A stretch of 64,000 nt of DNA from Spongiibacter taiwanensis (lineage in GTDB: Bacteria > Pseudomonadota > Gammaproteobacteria > Pseudomonadales > Spongiibacteraceae). Location of the stretch: assembly GCF_023702635.1 (NCBI RefSeq), contig NZ_CP098455.1, forward strand, positions 2,108,001 through 2,172,000, read 5' to 3'. Under the pieces are notes generated by a model. It did not search any database and was not told the origin of the DNA. It was given only the letters and a program-made list of their open reading frames with translations. Positions 30,209-39,744 of the stretch are shown here, one piece after another. Both the position numbers and the translations under genes were made by a program. Position 1 is the stretch's first letter, and every line of letters begins with the position of its first letter.

Positions 30209-32548
30209 TCAGAAGCGGTAAGCCACCGAGATACCATAGGTGCGCGGCATAGCGGACAGGCGGTAGAAGTTGTCCAGACCCTGGGTCGCGTTGTTCCAGT
30301 AGTACTCGTCGGTCAGGTTGCGGCCCCACAGCGCGGCTTCCCACTTGCCATCGGAAGACTGTACACCCAGGCGCATGTCTACGGTGGTGTAGCCGTCCAC
30401 TTTCAGCAGGTCAGGGTCAGCCATTTCACCGGGGCGAAGGACTGGCGAAATCTGCGTGTTGGCGAAGACATCCTCGTCATAAAACAGGCCGGTGGTTTCG
30501 TCTTTATGCAGCACGTTGACGCTGACAAAGCCGAGCCACTGATCGTTGATGGGTCGCTCATAGCTGACTCGTGCAGAGACGTGCAGTTCTGGGGTCAGCG
30601 GGAAGGACAGGCCTTTGTAATTGATTTCATTGTTCAAGGGGTCAAAGTTCATGAAATCATCGGTGACTTTAGTGCGGGTGTAAGAGCCATTCAGTGCCAC
30701 GGTCAAACCTTCACTGACCAGGAACTCAAAGCCGATTTCCGCGCCGTAAACCTGCGACTCTGGAATGTTCACCAGGGTTTCGAGGGGGCCAAACACAGGG
30801 TCAGAGATCCGGCCACGCAGCTGCTTGTCCTCGTAATCGTAGCGGAACAGGGCACCGTTGAGGCGCATGCGCGAATCCATCAGTGAGCTCTTAAAGCCAA
30901 GCTCGTAAGCCAGCACGCTCTCCTGGGTTACTACGCTCACCTGCTTGGCTTCAGAGGAGTTAACTGAGGGCACCGCGCCAGACTTGAAGCCTTTGTTGAT
31001 GTTCAAATAGGTAAGAACATCATCATTCATCTGCCAGTCAATGCCGCCGCGCCAGCTGACATTGTCTTCGTCCAGTTCACGACGAACCAGGCCGGCAACG
31101 CCGTTATCGGCGGTGGTGCAATCGCCCGGTTGCAGGTTGTTGTTGCTCTGGTAAACCGCAAGCCAGAGTGCATTAAAGGCTGTCGCCATTTGGCCGTCGC
31201 CGGTATCGCCGGTACAGCCCACGTAGCTGCGCTCATCTTCGGTGTAGCGGGCGCCAACGTTCAGGGTCACTGTTTCGCCCACATCCCAGGCGGCGTTACC
31301 GAAAATAGCCCGGGTTTCCACGTCCTGGTTGGCGGTTGAAATCGCCTCATCGATCTGGAAGGCAGTCGATACCGAGTTCTCGTCGAAGTAGTAAATCGTG
31401 TTGTCTTCAGTCTCGTCTTCGGCGAAGTTCAGGCCCACGATCCAGCGCACAGCGTCGGTTTCGCCGGTCAGGCGGAACTCCTGGCTGATGGATTCGATGC
31501 TACCGAAGTTGCTCAAGCTGAAGTTCTGCAGGTCGGAGCCATCGGTATCCTGGTTGAAGTCCTGCTCGTAGTCCGAGTAAGCGGTGATGGAGGTAAACGT
31601 CAGATTGTCGGACAGGCTGTAATCGATCCGCACGGATGACTGCATAAAGCTGTCGTCACGAACCAGTGGTTGATCGGGGTTGGCATCCCAGTCCGCCGCG
31701 CGGGCGTCGTTTGGTGAGCGCGGATACGCGTCGTACTCGGGGTTGGAGGTGGCGTCCACCGAGTGGTGCACCTCGGTCAACTGGCCAGCTTGGGTATCTG
31801 ATTTATCCACCCAGCCGTGCAGGGCGAACTGCATAGACAGCTTATCATTCACATCCCAGTTCGCCAGCAGGCGGGCCGCGAAGGCATCCTGCTCGCCCAG
31901 TTCGTCATTGCGGGTGTAGCTTTCTTGCCAGCCTTCGCCTGATTGCACGGCCTGGATACTGGCGCGTGCAGTCAGTCCTTCAGTGATCTGTCCACTAACA
32001 AAACCCGAGGTTTCAAGGGTTTGGAAGCGCCCGTAACTAGCATCAAAGCCGGCTTCAAACTCCTCAGACGGTTTCGCGGCAATGAAGTTGACCGCACCAC
32101 CGGTGGAGTTCTGGCCAAACAGGATGCCCTGGGGGCCTTTTAGAACCTCGACCTGAGCCAAATCGAACATGGTGAAGCGTGACATCACCGGATAGGCCAT
32201 AGGAACTTCGTCCAAGTAGGTCGCCACGGTGGAGGCCGAACCAAGAGAGCTGTCATCAAAGCCGATGCCGCGCAATGCGAACACCGGGGTTCCTCGAGGG
32301 GTTTTGGTGTAGACGAAGCCAGAAACGACTTTGCCCAAATCATTGGGGTCGCTGACGCCGTTTGCTTTTAGATCCTCACCAGACATGGCAGAAATTGACA
32401 TACCAACGTCTTGGGCGCTTTCAGAGCGTTTTTGGGCGGTTACCACAACTTCTTCCAGTGCCAGATTGCTGCCCAACACGGATGTGGCAGGGGCGGCCAG
32501 CCCAAGACCTAGCATAGCGGAGACGAGGGGGTTGAACTTTGCTCTCAT
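30209..32548 (-). CDS. TonB-dependent outer membrane receptor (large, VVVTAQKR type)
   Basis: A 779-residue receptor. The ATG at 32548 is chosen because AGGAG sits 7 bp upstream; the longer GTG frame from 32563 would bury that site. Signal peptide about residues 1-26, then LEEVVVTAQKRSESAQDVG with the TonB-box-like start, a plug with VEVLKGPQGILFGQNSTGGAVNF, and a 22-strand-type barrel ending in SVAYRF. Receptors of this type in Alteromonadales, Sphingomonads and Cellvibrionales often take up hydrophobic or carbohydrate ligands rather than siderophores. It is divergent from the dikinase gene, across a long upstream region with repeated palindromic motifs. Confidence 0.93.
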   Translation of the reverse strand: MRAKFNPLVSAMLGLGLAAPATSVLGSNLALEEVVVTAQKRSESAQDVGMSISAMSGEDLKANGVSDPNDLGKVVSGFVYTKTPRGTPVFALRGIGFDDSSLGSASTVATYLDEVPMAYPVMSRFTMFDLAQVEVLKGPQGILFGQNSTGGAVNFIAAKPSEEFEAGFDASYGRFQTLETSGFVSGQITEGLTARASIQAVQSGEGWQESYTRNDELGEQDAFAARLLANWDVNDKLSMQFALHGWVDKSDTQAGQLTEVHHSVDATSNPEYDAYPRSPNDARAADWDANPDQPLVRDDSFMQSSVRIDYSLSDNLTFTSITAYSDYEQDFNQDTDGSDLQNFSLSNFGSIESISQEFRLTGETDAVRWIVGLNFAEDETEDNTIYYFDENSVSTAFQIDEAISTANQDVETRAIFGNAAWDVGETVTLNVGARYTEDERSYVGCTGDTGDGQMATAFNALWLAVYQSNNNLQPGDCTTADNGVAGLVRRELDEDNVSWRGGIDWQMNDDVLTYLNINKGFKSGAVPSVNSSEAKQVSVVTQESVLAYELGFKSSLMDSRMRLNGALFRYDYEDKQLRGRISDPVFGPLETLVNIPESQVYGAEIGFEFLVSEGLTVALNGSYTRTKVTDDFMNFDPLNNEINYKGLSFPLTPELHVSARVSYERPINDQWLGFVSVNVLHKDETTGLFYDEDVFANTQISPVLRPGEMADPDLLKVDGYTTVDMRLGVQSSDGKWEAALWGRNLTDEYYWNNATQGLDNFYRLSAMPRTYGISVAYRF

Positions 32549-33331
32549 GGAGTTGCTCCTCACTTTTTAATTAGTGTTATCACGTGTGCAATTCTGGTTG
32601 CGTATCGAGTGCCCTATTTTGGGCGGCAGTAAAATCGCACGACTCAACCTAGAAGTAAATAAAGTATGAACACGGTGTGCATTTTTTAAAAGCAGTTCGG
32701 GGTAGGTAAATACCCCTATTTTGATATTTGACTGGGTGGAAAGTGGTTTAAGGCCTGTATTTTTTACTCGCAGGTTACAAAATTTATCGATTATTTTTGC
32801 TAGTTGCGCGCCGCGAAAATTCAATAAATAATTTTTTTGTTCATGTAAAACAATTAATTAGATCAACTTATTTAACGAAATTGATTAGCTGAAAGAAACC
32901 AACTAGTGATTCATAAAAGATTGACACGATGTTCATTATGGGTTGTCATACGTGTCACGGTTCAACGCGATAACAACGATAACAGGGCAAAGATTGCTCT
33001 TCCGGCTTGCAGCGCTATATCAGCTTAGCCGTCGTCAGGCGTAATTTTTTCTGAGGTAGGGTGCCAGATTTTGGCGCTCGGCTTCATGACGCCCGCACTG
33101 CGCTGATGCTCGACCAGGCCTTTGTTATCTCACGTAAGTGTGTCGCAGGCTTCCGGAGGTTGTGCCTCTGTTAAGGGGTTCAAAGAAACACCTTCCCAGT
33201 GGGTAGGGGAAATAAAAATCATGCTTCGGTCCTTCGGCTCGGGCCAAGCAGCGTCTCTAGCAAGCGTAACGTCAACCTGGCGTCGGTAAGGCGGGTGTGG
33301 ATTGGCGTCAATCAATAAGAGGAGAAGTGCA
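32549..33331. promoter_or_regulatory. long divergent regulatory region between receptor and dikinase
   Basis: This 783-bp gap holds no supported gene. It contains repeated operator-like words: TGAACAC-G-GTGTGCA (32667-32681), CACGATGTTCATTATG (32925-32940), TCACGTGTGCAATTCT (32580-32595), and a wide inverted repeat TGACACG (32922-32928) / CGTGTCA (32951-32957). Related words occur upstream of the genes that start at 39699 and 40652. A weak promoter-like TTGACA-17-TGTCAT (32921-32949) overlaps one copy. The region probably controls both divergent genes. Confidence 0.55.
32667..32681. promoter_or_regulatory. palindromic operator-like site TGAACAC-N-GTGTKCA
   Basis: TGAACAC, one central G, GTGTGCA: 6 of 7 positions symmetrical. 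The right half recurs at 32925-32936 and at 39807-39818, so it is not a chance single palindrome. Binding protein unknown; the nearby TetR is a candidate. Confidence 0.45.
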
Positions 33332-36070
33332 ATGTCGACATCCACAGTGTGGTTTAAAGACGAAGGAGCAACGGATATCAGTATCGTTGGTGGTAAAGGG
33401 GCCAACTTGGGTCGCCTGACAGCCGCCGGCTTTACGGTACCACCAGGTTTTGTTGTTAACACAACGGGTTACAACAAACACATGGAAAAAATCCAGAGCA
33501 GCGTAAACGCCATTCTGGAAACCGTGGACTACAACAATGCGGAGCAGCTGGAAGAGAAAGCGGCCGAAATTCGCAAGTTGATCACTGAAACAGATGTTCC
33601 TGCCAGTGTGGCCTCAGAAATTGCGACGGCTTACACCCAAATGGGTGAGGGCGTGTTTGTTGCGGTACGCTCCTCTGGTACTGCCGAAGACTTGGAAGGC
33701 GCCTCCTTCGCCGGTCTGCACGACACTTACCTGGATATCTGCGGTGTCGACAATGTGATCGACGCGGTTAAGCGCTGCTGGGCCTCACTGTGGACTGGCC
33801 GTGCGACCTTCTACCGCAACTCGCAAGGTTTCGACCACTTCACCAGCTCTATCGCGATCGTGGTTCAGACCATGGTTCAGTCTGAAATCTCGGGTGTTAT
33901 GTTCACCGGTAACCCCATGAACACTGCCACGGATCAGATTCTGATCAACTCCAGCTGGGGTCTGGGTGAAGCCATTGTATCGGGCATTGTGACACCCGAT
34001 GAGTACATTATTCGCCACCAGGGCAAGCGCATTCTGGAAAAAACCCTGGGCACCAAGGAAATCACCATCAGCCGCGATTTCAAATCTGGCAACGGCACCG
34101 TTGAAGAAGAAACCGCAGAGGATAAGCGCGCGGTATTCACCCTGTCTGATGCCCAGGCACAGGAGCTGGCTCAGCTCGGTCTGGATATCCAGGAAACCTA
34201 CGGCGGCTTCCCTCAGGATATCGAGTGGGCCTATCAGGATGGCCAGTTCTACCTGCTGCAAGCCCGTCCCATCACTGGGGTTGAGTTCTCTTGGGATGCC
34301 GATGTCACCAACAGTGTGCAGGGTAATAACGACGGCATCGAGTTCGACGAAGTCTGGTCGCGTAACTTCCCTGAAGAAATGTGGACCGGTGGTATCACTC
34401 CGCTGATGTTCTCCTGGCGCTGCTGGGGTCTGAACCAGTGTCATAGCGTGGGTGTACATGCCTTCGGTTATCCCGAGCTGGATTACAGCACTCGCCGCCT
34501 GTGGATCTACAACAAGGGTGTTTCCTACCACAACGCCAAAACCGACCTGGAAATGATCAAAACCGCCGTGCCGCCGCAACTGCGTGCTGGCCTGCTGGAA
34601 AAGATCCCTATGGAATGGCATGAGGAAGCACTGAACGCGCCCTTTAACTGGCAGCGTTATCTGCAAATGTTCCAGAAGGTTGAGAACGAGCGTCCCGACA
34701 TGGGCTTCAAATGGTGGGAGGTCATTCGCGATGATTTCATCGAGAGCGAGACCTACCGCGACGAGACTCGCCCCCTGAGCCAGGAAGAATTGCGTGCGAT
34801 GTCTGACTTCGAGCTCAAGCAATACATCGCCAAAGTGGTTCGCCTGGAAGTGGCTTCTTACGATCCACCGTGGAACGGTCTGCTGTGGTACATGCGTGAG
34901 TCCCTGGGCTGGATCGGCTGGATGACCCAGAACTGGTACACCGGCGATCGCGAAACCATCATGATGGACTTGATGACCGGTACCCGTAACCCCACCGTTA
35001 CTACCAAAGACAACCACCGCGTATGGTCGCTGGCGAACTTTATCTACAAGTCGCCTGAGCTGCTGTCCCTGTTCAACATGTACCCCAACGAGCGCTTCTT
35101 CGACTACGTTGAGCAGTGTGTCGATGGTCCCAAGTTCATGGAGATGTGGAACAAGCACATGGAACTGGGCGGTCACCGTGGCCATCCTGACCGGGATATT
35201 TACTTCGATCGCCGCCACGATGATGTCAATGTTGACCTGCGTCTGTTCAAGGCACTGATGGGTACACCAGACCCCTTCGTACAAGAACAGAAAATGACCG
35301 CTAAGCTGGAAGAATCCATCGAGCACGTATATCAGAACCTGCTGGAGCAAGAAAACGGCGAGTTCAAGGCTGAGGCCTTCCGTGCGCTGATCGATTTCAG
35401 CCACAACAGCCTGGAGTTCCGCGACAACGAGCGCGAGGTGATGGACTGGTCAACCTATGCCATCAAGCTGGGTTACGAGGAGGTGGGTCGCCGCTGCCGC
35501 GAGCAAGGCAAACTGCACGGACCGAAGGATGAGTACTTCTTGACCCAGGACGAGCTGTACCAGGTTCTGGATGGCACCACCGACCGTATGCCGCTGATGC
35601 AGGCCAAAATCGCTGCGCGTAAGAAGAACTTCAACGCCATCGACACCAAGGCTATGCATCCGCCCAAGTACCTGCAAAAAGGTCTGGCCGCTGCCATCGA
35701 CGTACCCGAGCTGTCTGGTGATGGCGTACTGAAAGGCAAGTCCACCAGTATCGGTAAAGTCACCGGTACCGCGCGTGTGGTGAAAGAGCTGTCTCAGATT
35801 GGCCGGGTAAACAAAGGCGAAATCTTGATTGTGCATGCAACCGACCCGGGTTGGACTCCGGTGTTCATGCTGATCACAGGTATCGTTCTCGAAACCGGTG
35901 GTTTGATCTCCCACGGTGCGCTGTTGGCCCGTGAGTATGGCTTGCCAGGGGTACAGATCCCGGGCGCGCTGCAACTGATTCCGGATGGCGCGACCATCAC
36001 GCTGGACGGTGACGCTGGTGCGGTCATCATCCACGATGATGAAGCCTCCTCTGACGAGGCTGCCGCGTAA
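33332..36070 (+). CDS. PEP-synthase/rifampin-phosphotransferase-like dikinase
   Basis: A 912-residue enzyme predicted to split ATP into AMP and phosphate and pass the beta-phosphate to a small molecule through a histidine. N-terminal ATP-grasp domain (about 1-325): IVGGKGANLGRLTAAGFTVP, VRSSGTAEDLEGASFAG, CWASLWTGRATFYR. Middle alpha-helical domain (about 330-800) of unknown substrate. C-terminal swivelling His domain (about 815-905): DPGWTPVFMLITGIVLETGG, then ISHGALLAREYGLPGV with His861. The PEP-binding barrel of true PpsA is absent. That domain order is the one of rifampin phosphotransferase. The ATG at 33332 follows AAGAGGAG; an upstream in-frame start at 33302 lacks this. Placed between two TonB receptors, it may phosphorylate an imported substrate. 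Confidence 0.82.
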   Translation: MSTSTVWFKDEGATDISIVGGKGANLGRLTAAGFTVPPGFVVNTTGYNKHMEKIQSSVNAILETVDYNNAEQLEEKAAEIRKLITETDVPASVASEIATAYTQMGEGVFVAVRSSGTAEDLEGASFAGLHDTYLDICGVDNVIDAVKRCWASLWTGRATFYRNSQGFDHFTSSIAIVVQTMVQSEISGVMFTGNPMNTATDQILINSSWGLGEAIVSGIVTPDEYIIRHQGKRILEKTLGTKEITISRDFKSGNGTVEEETAEDKRAVFTLSDAQAQELAQLGLDIQETYGGFPQDIEWAYQDGQFYLLQARPITGVEFSWDADVTNSVQGNNDGIEFDEVWSRNFPEEMWTGGITPLMFSWRCWGLNQCHSVGVHAFGYPELDYSTRRLWIYNKGVSYHNAKTDLEMIKTAVPPQLRAGLLEKIPMEWHEEALNAPFNWQRYLQMFQKVENERPDMGFKWWEVIRDDFIESETYRDETRPLSQEELRAMSDFELKQYIAKVVRLEVASYDPPWNGLLWYMRESLGWIGWMTQNWYTGDRETIMMDLMTGTRNPTVTTKDNHRVWSLANFIYKSPELLSLFNMYPNERFFDYVEQCVDGPKFMEMWNKHMELGGHRGHPDRDIYFDRRHDDVNVDLRLFKALMGTPDPFVQEQKMTAKLEESIEHVYQNLLEQENGEFKAEAFRALIDFSHNSLEFRDNEREVMDWSTYAIKLGYEEVGRRCREQGKLHGPKDEYFLTQDELYQVLDGTTDRMPLMQAKIAARKKNFNAIDTKAMHPPKYLQKGLAAAIDVPELSGDGVLKGKSTSIGKVTGTARVVKELSQIGRVNKGEILIVHATDPGWTPVFMLITGIVLETGGLISHGALLAREYGLPGVQIPGALQLIPDGATITLDGDAGAVIIHDDEASSDEAAA

Positions 36071-36084
36071 TTCGGTGTAAAACC

Positions 36085-36109
36085 CCGCCCCGGCTAATCG
36101 CCGGGGCGG
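36085..36109 (+). terminator. GC-rich hairpin between dikinase and receptor genes
   Basis: CCGCCCCGGC (36085-36094), loop TAATC, GCCGGGGCGG (36100-36109): a perfect 10-bp stem. Only TTCAAATT follows, so it may be a partial terminator or an mRNA-stabilising element between two genes of one operon. Confidence 0.6.
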
Positions 36110-36151
36110 TTCAAATTAGAAAATACTAATAAATGTTGTTGGGAGCTGGAG

Positions 36152-38485
36152 ATGTCAAAACAGTCTTGCAGTAAGTTAGGGGTGATTAGTTTAGCAGTAA
36201 CGCTGTCCGCTCAAGCCGTTCCTGGTTTCGCACAAGAGGAAAAACCAAGAAAACGCAGCGCCATGCTCGAAGAGGTTGTGGTTACGGCGCAAAAACGTGA
36301 GGAAAATCTCAAAGACGTACCTATTTCCATTCAGGCATTCTCGCCTGATGCGCTCGCGTCACGGGGTATCGAGAGCCAGTTGGACTTGGCTCGCGCGGTA
36401 CCTAGCCTCGATGTAGGTTCTCAGGCGGGCTACGCAACGATCTTCCTCCGTGGTATCGGTACGGAAGCGTTTCTGACCGCTGACCCCAGTATCGCCAGTT
36501 ACGTTGATGGCGTGTACTTTCCCTTCTCACCCACCTTTATCCAGGATTTCGCCGGGGTAGAGCGGGTAGAAGTTCTTAAAGGCCCACAGGGTACCCTGTT
36601 TGGCCGTAATGCCACCGGTGGCGCGATCAGCGTGACCAACAAGGCACCCGATTTTAATGAGCCTCAAGTCAGCATCGACATGACCGTTGGCAGCAATAAC
36701 CTGATCAAGCCGCGGGTTTATGCCAGTGTACCGGTCACCGATGATTTTGCTGTGAACGTGAGTGCCTTCTACTCGGTACAGGATTATCACCTTGATGGCG
36801 AATCTGCCGGTAAGCCCTTGCGCGAACAGATCGACCGCGGTATTCGCATCAAAACCCGCTGGGCGCCTGTGGAATGGGCAGAGTTGAATTTGGGCTTCAC
36901 CCGTTCGCGCAGCCAAGGTAACGGCGCCATTGGTCAGAACTTGAACCCCAGCCCACTGGGCGATGCCTCAGGTGTCACGCCGCCAGATGATGATCGCGAA
37001 GTGTATGTTGACGAGCGCCTTTACGGTGTTGCTGATACCAAGGTATTCAGCGGTCAGCTGAATTTCTATACGCCTTGGCTGGACATCAAGCTGTTGGCCA
37101 GTGAGCAAGACAGTAGCTTGTTATACAACTACGACTTCGATGGCTCCACTCAGCCATTGGTATCCTTCGACGTACCCGGACACCCTGCTGATATCAGCCA
37201 GGCGGAGATTCAGTTGATCTCCAACGACGGTCACCCTTGGGCTGACTGGTTGGACGTGACGGCGGGTGCGTTCTTCTTTGAAAACGTCCAGGGTTTCAAC
37301 CCGGTTGAGGTAACCGTTGGCAACGTCGGTCTGGCAAATGATGTGCGTCAGGGCATTGTTGATGCATTGGCAACCAGCCCCCTCGGACTCGATCTGGGCA
37401 GTCTGCTAGGCTCTGAGCGGTTGTACCGTGCTCGCGCAGAAGCCCAAGTTGAAACCGAGTCTGCTGGCTATTACATCCAGGCAACTGCCGCGATTACCGA
37501 TTGGTTCTCGTTGACGCTGGGTGGACGTTATCAGGATGAAGAGCGGGGCTTGTACAAGTCTAATGTGGCGGTTGTGGTTGGCGATACCGAGCTTCCCTTC
37601 CAGGTTGACTGGACGCAGTTTGACGCCCGCGATCAAGATGATCGGCCAAAACCCAATCGTGATACCACCAAGGGCTTCTATCCCAAAGTCACTCTGGACT
37701 TCCGTCCCTTTGATGACGACACCTTGATCTTCTTGACCTGGCAACAGGCCGAGAAAGCCCATGCTTACAACGCCTTTGCGGTGTATTTGCCGGCCCAGTA
37801 TATCTACTCGGAAGAAATCGATGCGGCGGAAATCGGCCTGCGGACTACGTTGTTCGATGGTTTGATGAGCTTGAACGCGGCTTACTTCGAATACGATATC
37901 ACCAACCTGCAAACGCAGTATGTTTCATTAACCAGTGGCGGCGCCCTGGCGTTTGAGAACGTACCGGAGGCAACGTCGAAAGGTTTTGACTTCGACTTGG
38001 TGACTGAGCTGTTCCCCTCCGTAGTAGAAGGCTTTGCTCTGTCTCTTAACGGTGCCTTCATCGATGCGACCTTTGGTAAGTACACCAATGCCGCCGGCTA
38101 CGATAGCGAGACGGGACTGTTTAGTACCACGAATGACTTCTCTGGCAACAAGCAAACCCGTACACCGGAGTTTTCCGGAACCGTTGCCCTAACCAAATTC
38201 TGGTCTTTCGGTAACTCGGAGCTGGAAGTGGGTGCGGACTACTACTACAACGATGGTTTCTTCTATAGCGCATCCAACGACTCGAAGTATGAGCAAGAGG
38301 ATTACGCGCTGGTAGGTGGGTTTGTGAAGTATACCTATGTGCCTTGGAATATGGATGTGCGTGCATTCGGTAAGAACCTCACAGATGAGTTCTATACCCA
38401 GGGTGTTATTTCAACAGACTTTGGCGGCGTATTTACGGTAGCGCAGGGCAGCATTTATGGTCTAACCCTGTCCTGGGAGCTGTAA
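36152..38485 (+). CDS. TonB-dependent outer membrane receptor (large, VVVTAQKR type)
   Basis: A 777-residue receptor with signal peptide (cut near PGFAQEE), the MLEEVVVTAQKREENLKDVP start of the plug, VERVEVLKGPQGTLFGRNATGG and a barrel ending LTLSWEL. GGGAGCTGGAG precedes the ATG. It follows the dikinase by 81 bp on the same strand, so the pair is probably co-expressed with partial attenuation by the hairpin between them. It differs from the receptor at 30209 in sequence, so this is not a recent duplication. The two may take up related ligands. Confidence 0.93.
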   Translation: MSKQSCSKLGVISLAVTLSAQAVPGFAQEEKPRKRSAMLEEVVVTAQKREENLKDVPISIQAFSPDALASRGIESQLDLARAVPSLDVGSQAGYATIFLRGIGTEAFLTADPSIASYVDGVYFPFSPTFIQDFAGVERVEVLKGPQGTLFGRNATGGAISVTNKAPDFNEPQVSIDMTVGSNNLIKPRVYASVPVTDDFAVNVSAFYSVQDYHLDGESAGKPLREQIDRGIRIKTRWAPVEWAELNLGFTRSRSQGNGAIGQNLNPSPLGDASGVTPPDDDREVYVDERLYGVADTKVFSGQLNFYTPWLDIKLLASEQDSSLLYNYDFDGSTQPLVSFDVPGHPADISQAEIQLISNDGHPWADWLDVTAGAFFFENVQGFNPVEVTVGNVGLANDVRQGIVDALATSPLGLDLGSLLGSERLYRARAEAQVETESAGYYIQATAAITDWFSLTLGGRYQDEERGLYKSNVAVVVGDTELPFQVDWTQFDARDQDDRPKPNRDTTKGFYPKVTLDFRPFDDDTLIFLTWQQAEKAHAYNAFAVYLPAQYIYSEEIDAAEIGLRTTLFDGLMSLNAAYFEYDITNLQTQYVSLTSGGALAFENVPEATSKGFDFDLVTELFPSVVEGFALSLNGAFIDATFGKYTNAAGYDSETGLFSTTNDFSGNKQTRTPEFSGTVALTKFWSFGNSELEVGADYYYNDGFFYSASNDSKYEQEDYALVGGFVKYTYVPWNMDVRAFGKNLTDEFYTQGVISTDFGGVFTVAQGSIYGLTLSWEL

Positions 38486-38556
38486 TCAAACGCCTCAATT
38501 ACGCATTACCTGTTGACAATAAACGCGCTTAGACGCAGAGCTAAAAGGTTAGAGTT

Positions 38557-39129
38557 ATGAAATTAAAAAGTAAGTTGGTGAATGCTTCTTCTGCCGTTGC
38601 ACTGGGCATGGCTGTTATAGCCAGTGCCCACGCTGAAGAGATGTCGCTGAAGAATGGTTCATATATTGCGCCTATGATGGCATTTGTTAGCCCCAACGAT
38701 GATACCGATTTCAGTACGGGAAACGGTTTCTCTGTTGGACTGGGTTACAAAGCAGATCATCTGGCTTATGAAATCGTCCCCGGTATGGTCGATCTCGATG
38801 GCACCAAGTTGACCTCCATCGCCTTAAATGGCTTGCTCTTTCCCTTCGATAATAGTGGTCTCTATGTAACGGCTGGTCTGTCTGGCAGCAATTACAAAGA
38901 CTACCCGGTTGAAGGCGATGAGGAAGATTTCAGCACCTATAACGTCGATGCTGGTGTGGGATACATGCTGCCATTCAGCAAGAATGGCTTTGCTATTCGC
39001 GCAGAGGCCCGCTACCGCGTTAGTCATCGTGAAGATGAATATAACGATGCTGATGTCGACCTCGACGTTCCTGGCGACTTTGAGCAAACCGTATTTTCGA
39101 TCGGTCTGCAAATTCCGCTAGGTAACTGA
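38557..39129 (+). CDS. outer-membrane beta-barrel protein (OmpW/OMP_b-brl-like)
   Basis: A 190-residue exported protein: signal peptide of about 26 residues (AVIASAHAEE) and then eight probable amphipathic strands (YIAPMMAFVSP, GFSVGLGYKAD, LYVTAGLSGSNYK, YNVDAGVGYMLPF, FAIRAEARYRVS, FEQTVFSIGLQIPLG). This size and strand pattern fit small eight-stranded barrels. It lies 71 bp after the receptor and is followed by a strong terminator, so it may be the last gene of the dikinase/receptor unit. OmpW-type barrels pass small hydrophobic molecules, which would suit uptake of a lipophilic substrate; that is inference. Confidence 0.75.
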   Translation: MKLKSKLVNASSAVALGMAVIASAHAEEMSLKNGSYIAPMMAFVSPNDDTDFSTGNGFSVGLGYKADHLAYEIVPGMVDLDGTKLTSIALNGLLFPFDNSGLYVTAGLSGSNYKDYPVEGDEEDFSTYNVDAGVGYMLPFSKNGFAIRAEARYRVSHREDEYNDADVDLDVPGDFEQTVFSIGLQIPLGN

Positions 39130-39177
39130 AAAAACGATCATTCACCGAGTCTTGTCCACCCCAAGACTCACCTTTCA

Positions 39178-39201
39178 GGGGACGCTTTCGTCCCCTTTTT
39201 T
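39178..39201 (+). terminator. intrinsic terminator after the barrel-protein gene
   Basis: GGGGACG (39178-39184), loop CTTT, CGTCCCC (39189-39195), then six T. Textbook rho-independent form. Confidence 0.9.
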
Positions 39202-39222
39202 GTTGGAAAAATAAAGGCATAA

Positions 39223-39253
39223 AAAAACCCCGCCGAGCACCGGCGGGGTTTTT
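39223..39253. terminator. bidirectional terminator between convergent genes
   Basis: A5-CCCCGCCG (39223-39235), loop AGCAC, CGGCGGGG-T5 (39241-39253). Perfect 13-bp stem with T-runs on both strands; it mainly ends the minus-strand gene that stops at 39283. Confidence 0.88.
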
Positions 39254-39282
39254 ACTTGCGGCGGGGCCGCAGCAAACTTGCT

Positions 39283-39699
39283 TTACATGAAGCCATCGAG
39301 ATTGGGCAGCCCGGGTAGTAGAGATGCGCCATTCAGCAGCGGCGCCAACAGAGGCAGTGCGGGGCCGGCGTCAACGAAGGGTGAAACTGTCAGCAGAAGC
39401 GGGGTCAGCGCGGGAGCGCCCATTCCCTGAAGTTCTTTCCCAATACCAACCACGCCCAGCGGGTCACTTTCGATCATGTCTGTGATATTGCCAACGTCCA
39501 GAAGTGAGGACAAATCTGCATCACCGCCCAAACTACCAATAGCAAGAATATCCAGACCGCCCATTCCGCCACCCAGTGCCGGCAGTTCAAGCTGACCAAT
39601 CACTGGGATTTCCAATTGGCCAATAACGGGAATCGCCAGCTGCGCGGACGCAGTTGTCGAAGCGAACAATGCAGCAGCCAGAGCCAATGACTTTTTCAT
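39283..39699 (-). CDS. small secreted hydrophobic protein with tandem IPVIGQLE repeats
   Basis: A 138-residue protein starting at ATG with GAGGA 6 bp upstream. Signal peptide MKKSLALAAALFASTTASA, then two exact tandem octapeptides IPVIGQLE and a degenerate third copy (LPALGG), then a glycine-, leucine- and proline-rich remainder with no charged helices ([31 protein letters not shown]). No family is recognised. Promoter-region motifs are shared with the TetR gene and the receptor gene at 32548, so it is probably part of the same regulon. It could be an extracellular or periplasmic scaffold or lipid-associated protein, but nothing proves this. Confidence 0.62.
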   Translation of the reverse strand: MKKSLALAAALFASTTASAQLAIPVIGQLEIPVIGQLELPALGGGMGGLDILAIGSLGGDADLSSLLDVGNITDMIESDPLGVVGIGKELQGMGAPALTPLLLTVSPFVDAGPALPLLAPLLNGASLLPGLPNLDGFM

Positions 39700-39744
39700 A
39701 TCGAATCCTCAACATACTTATTAGAATCTAACATCGTGACTAAA

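Noticed and set aside
33130-33462. 110-codon minus-strand frame at the start of the dikinase gene
   Set aside because: Overlaps the conserved N-terminal codons and the ribosome binding site of the dikinase; Pro/Lys/Ala-rich shadow.
33785-35404. 539-codon minus-strand open frame opposite the dikinase gene
   Set aside because: Exactly antisense to well-conserved dikinase codons, with His- and Val-rich composition typical of reverse-strand shadows and no domain or ribosome binding site.
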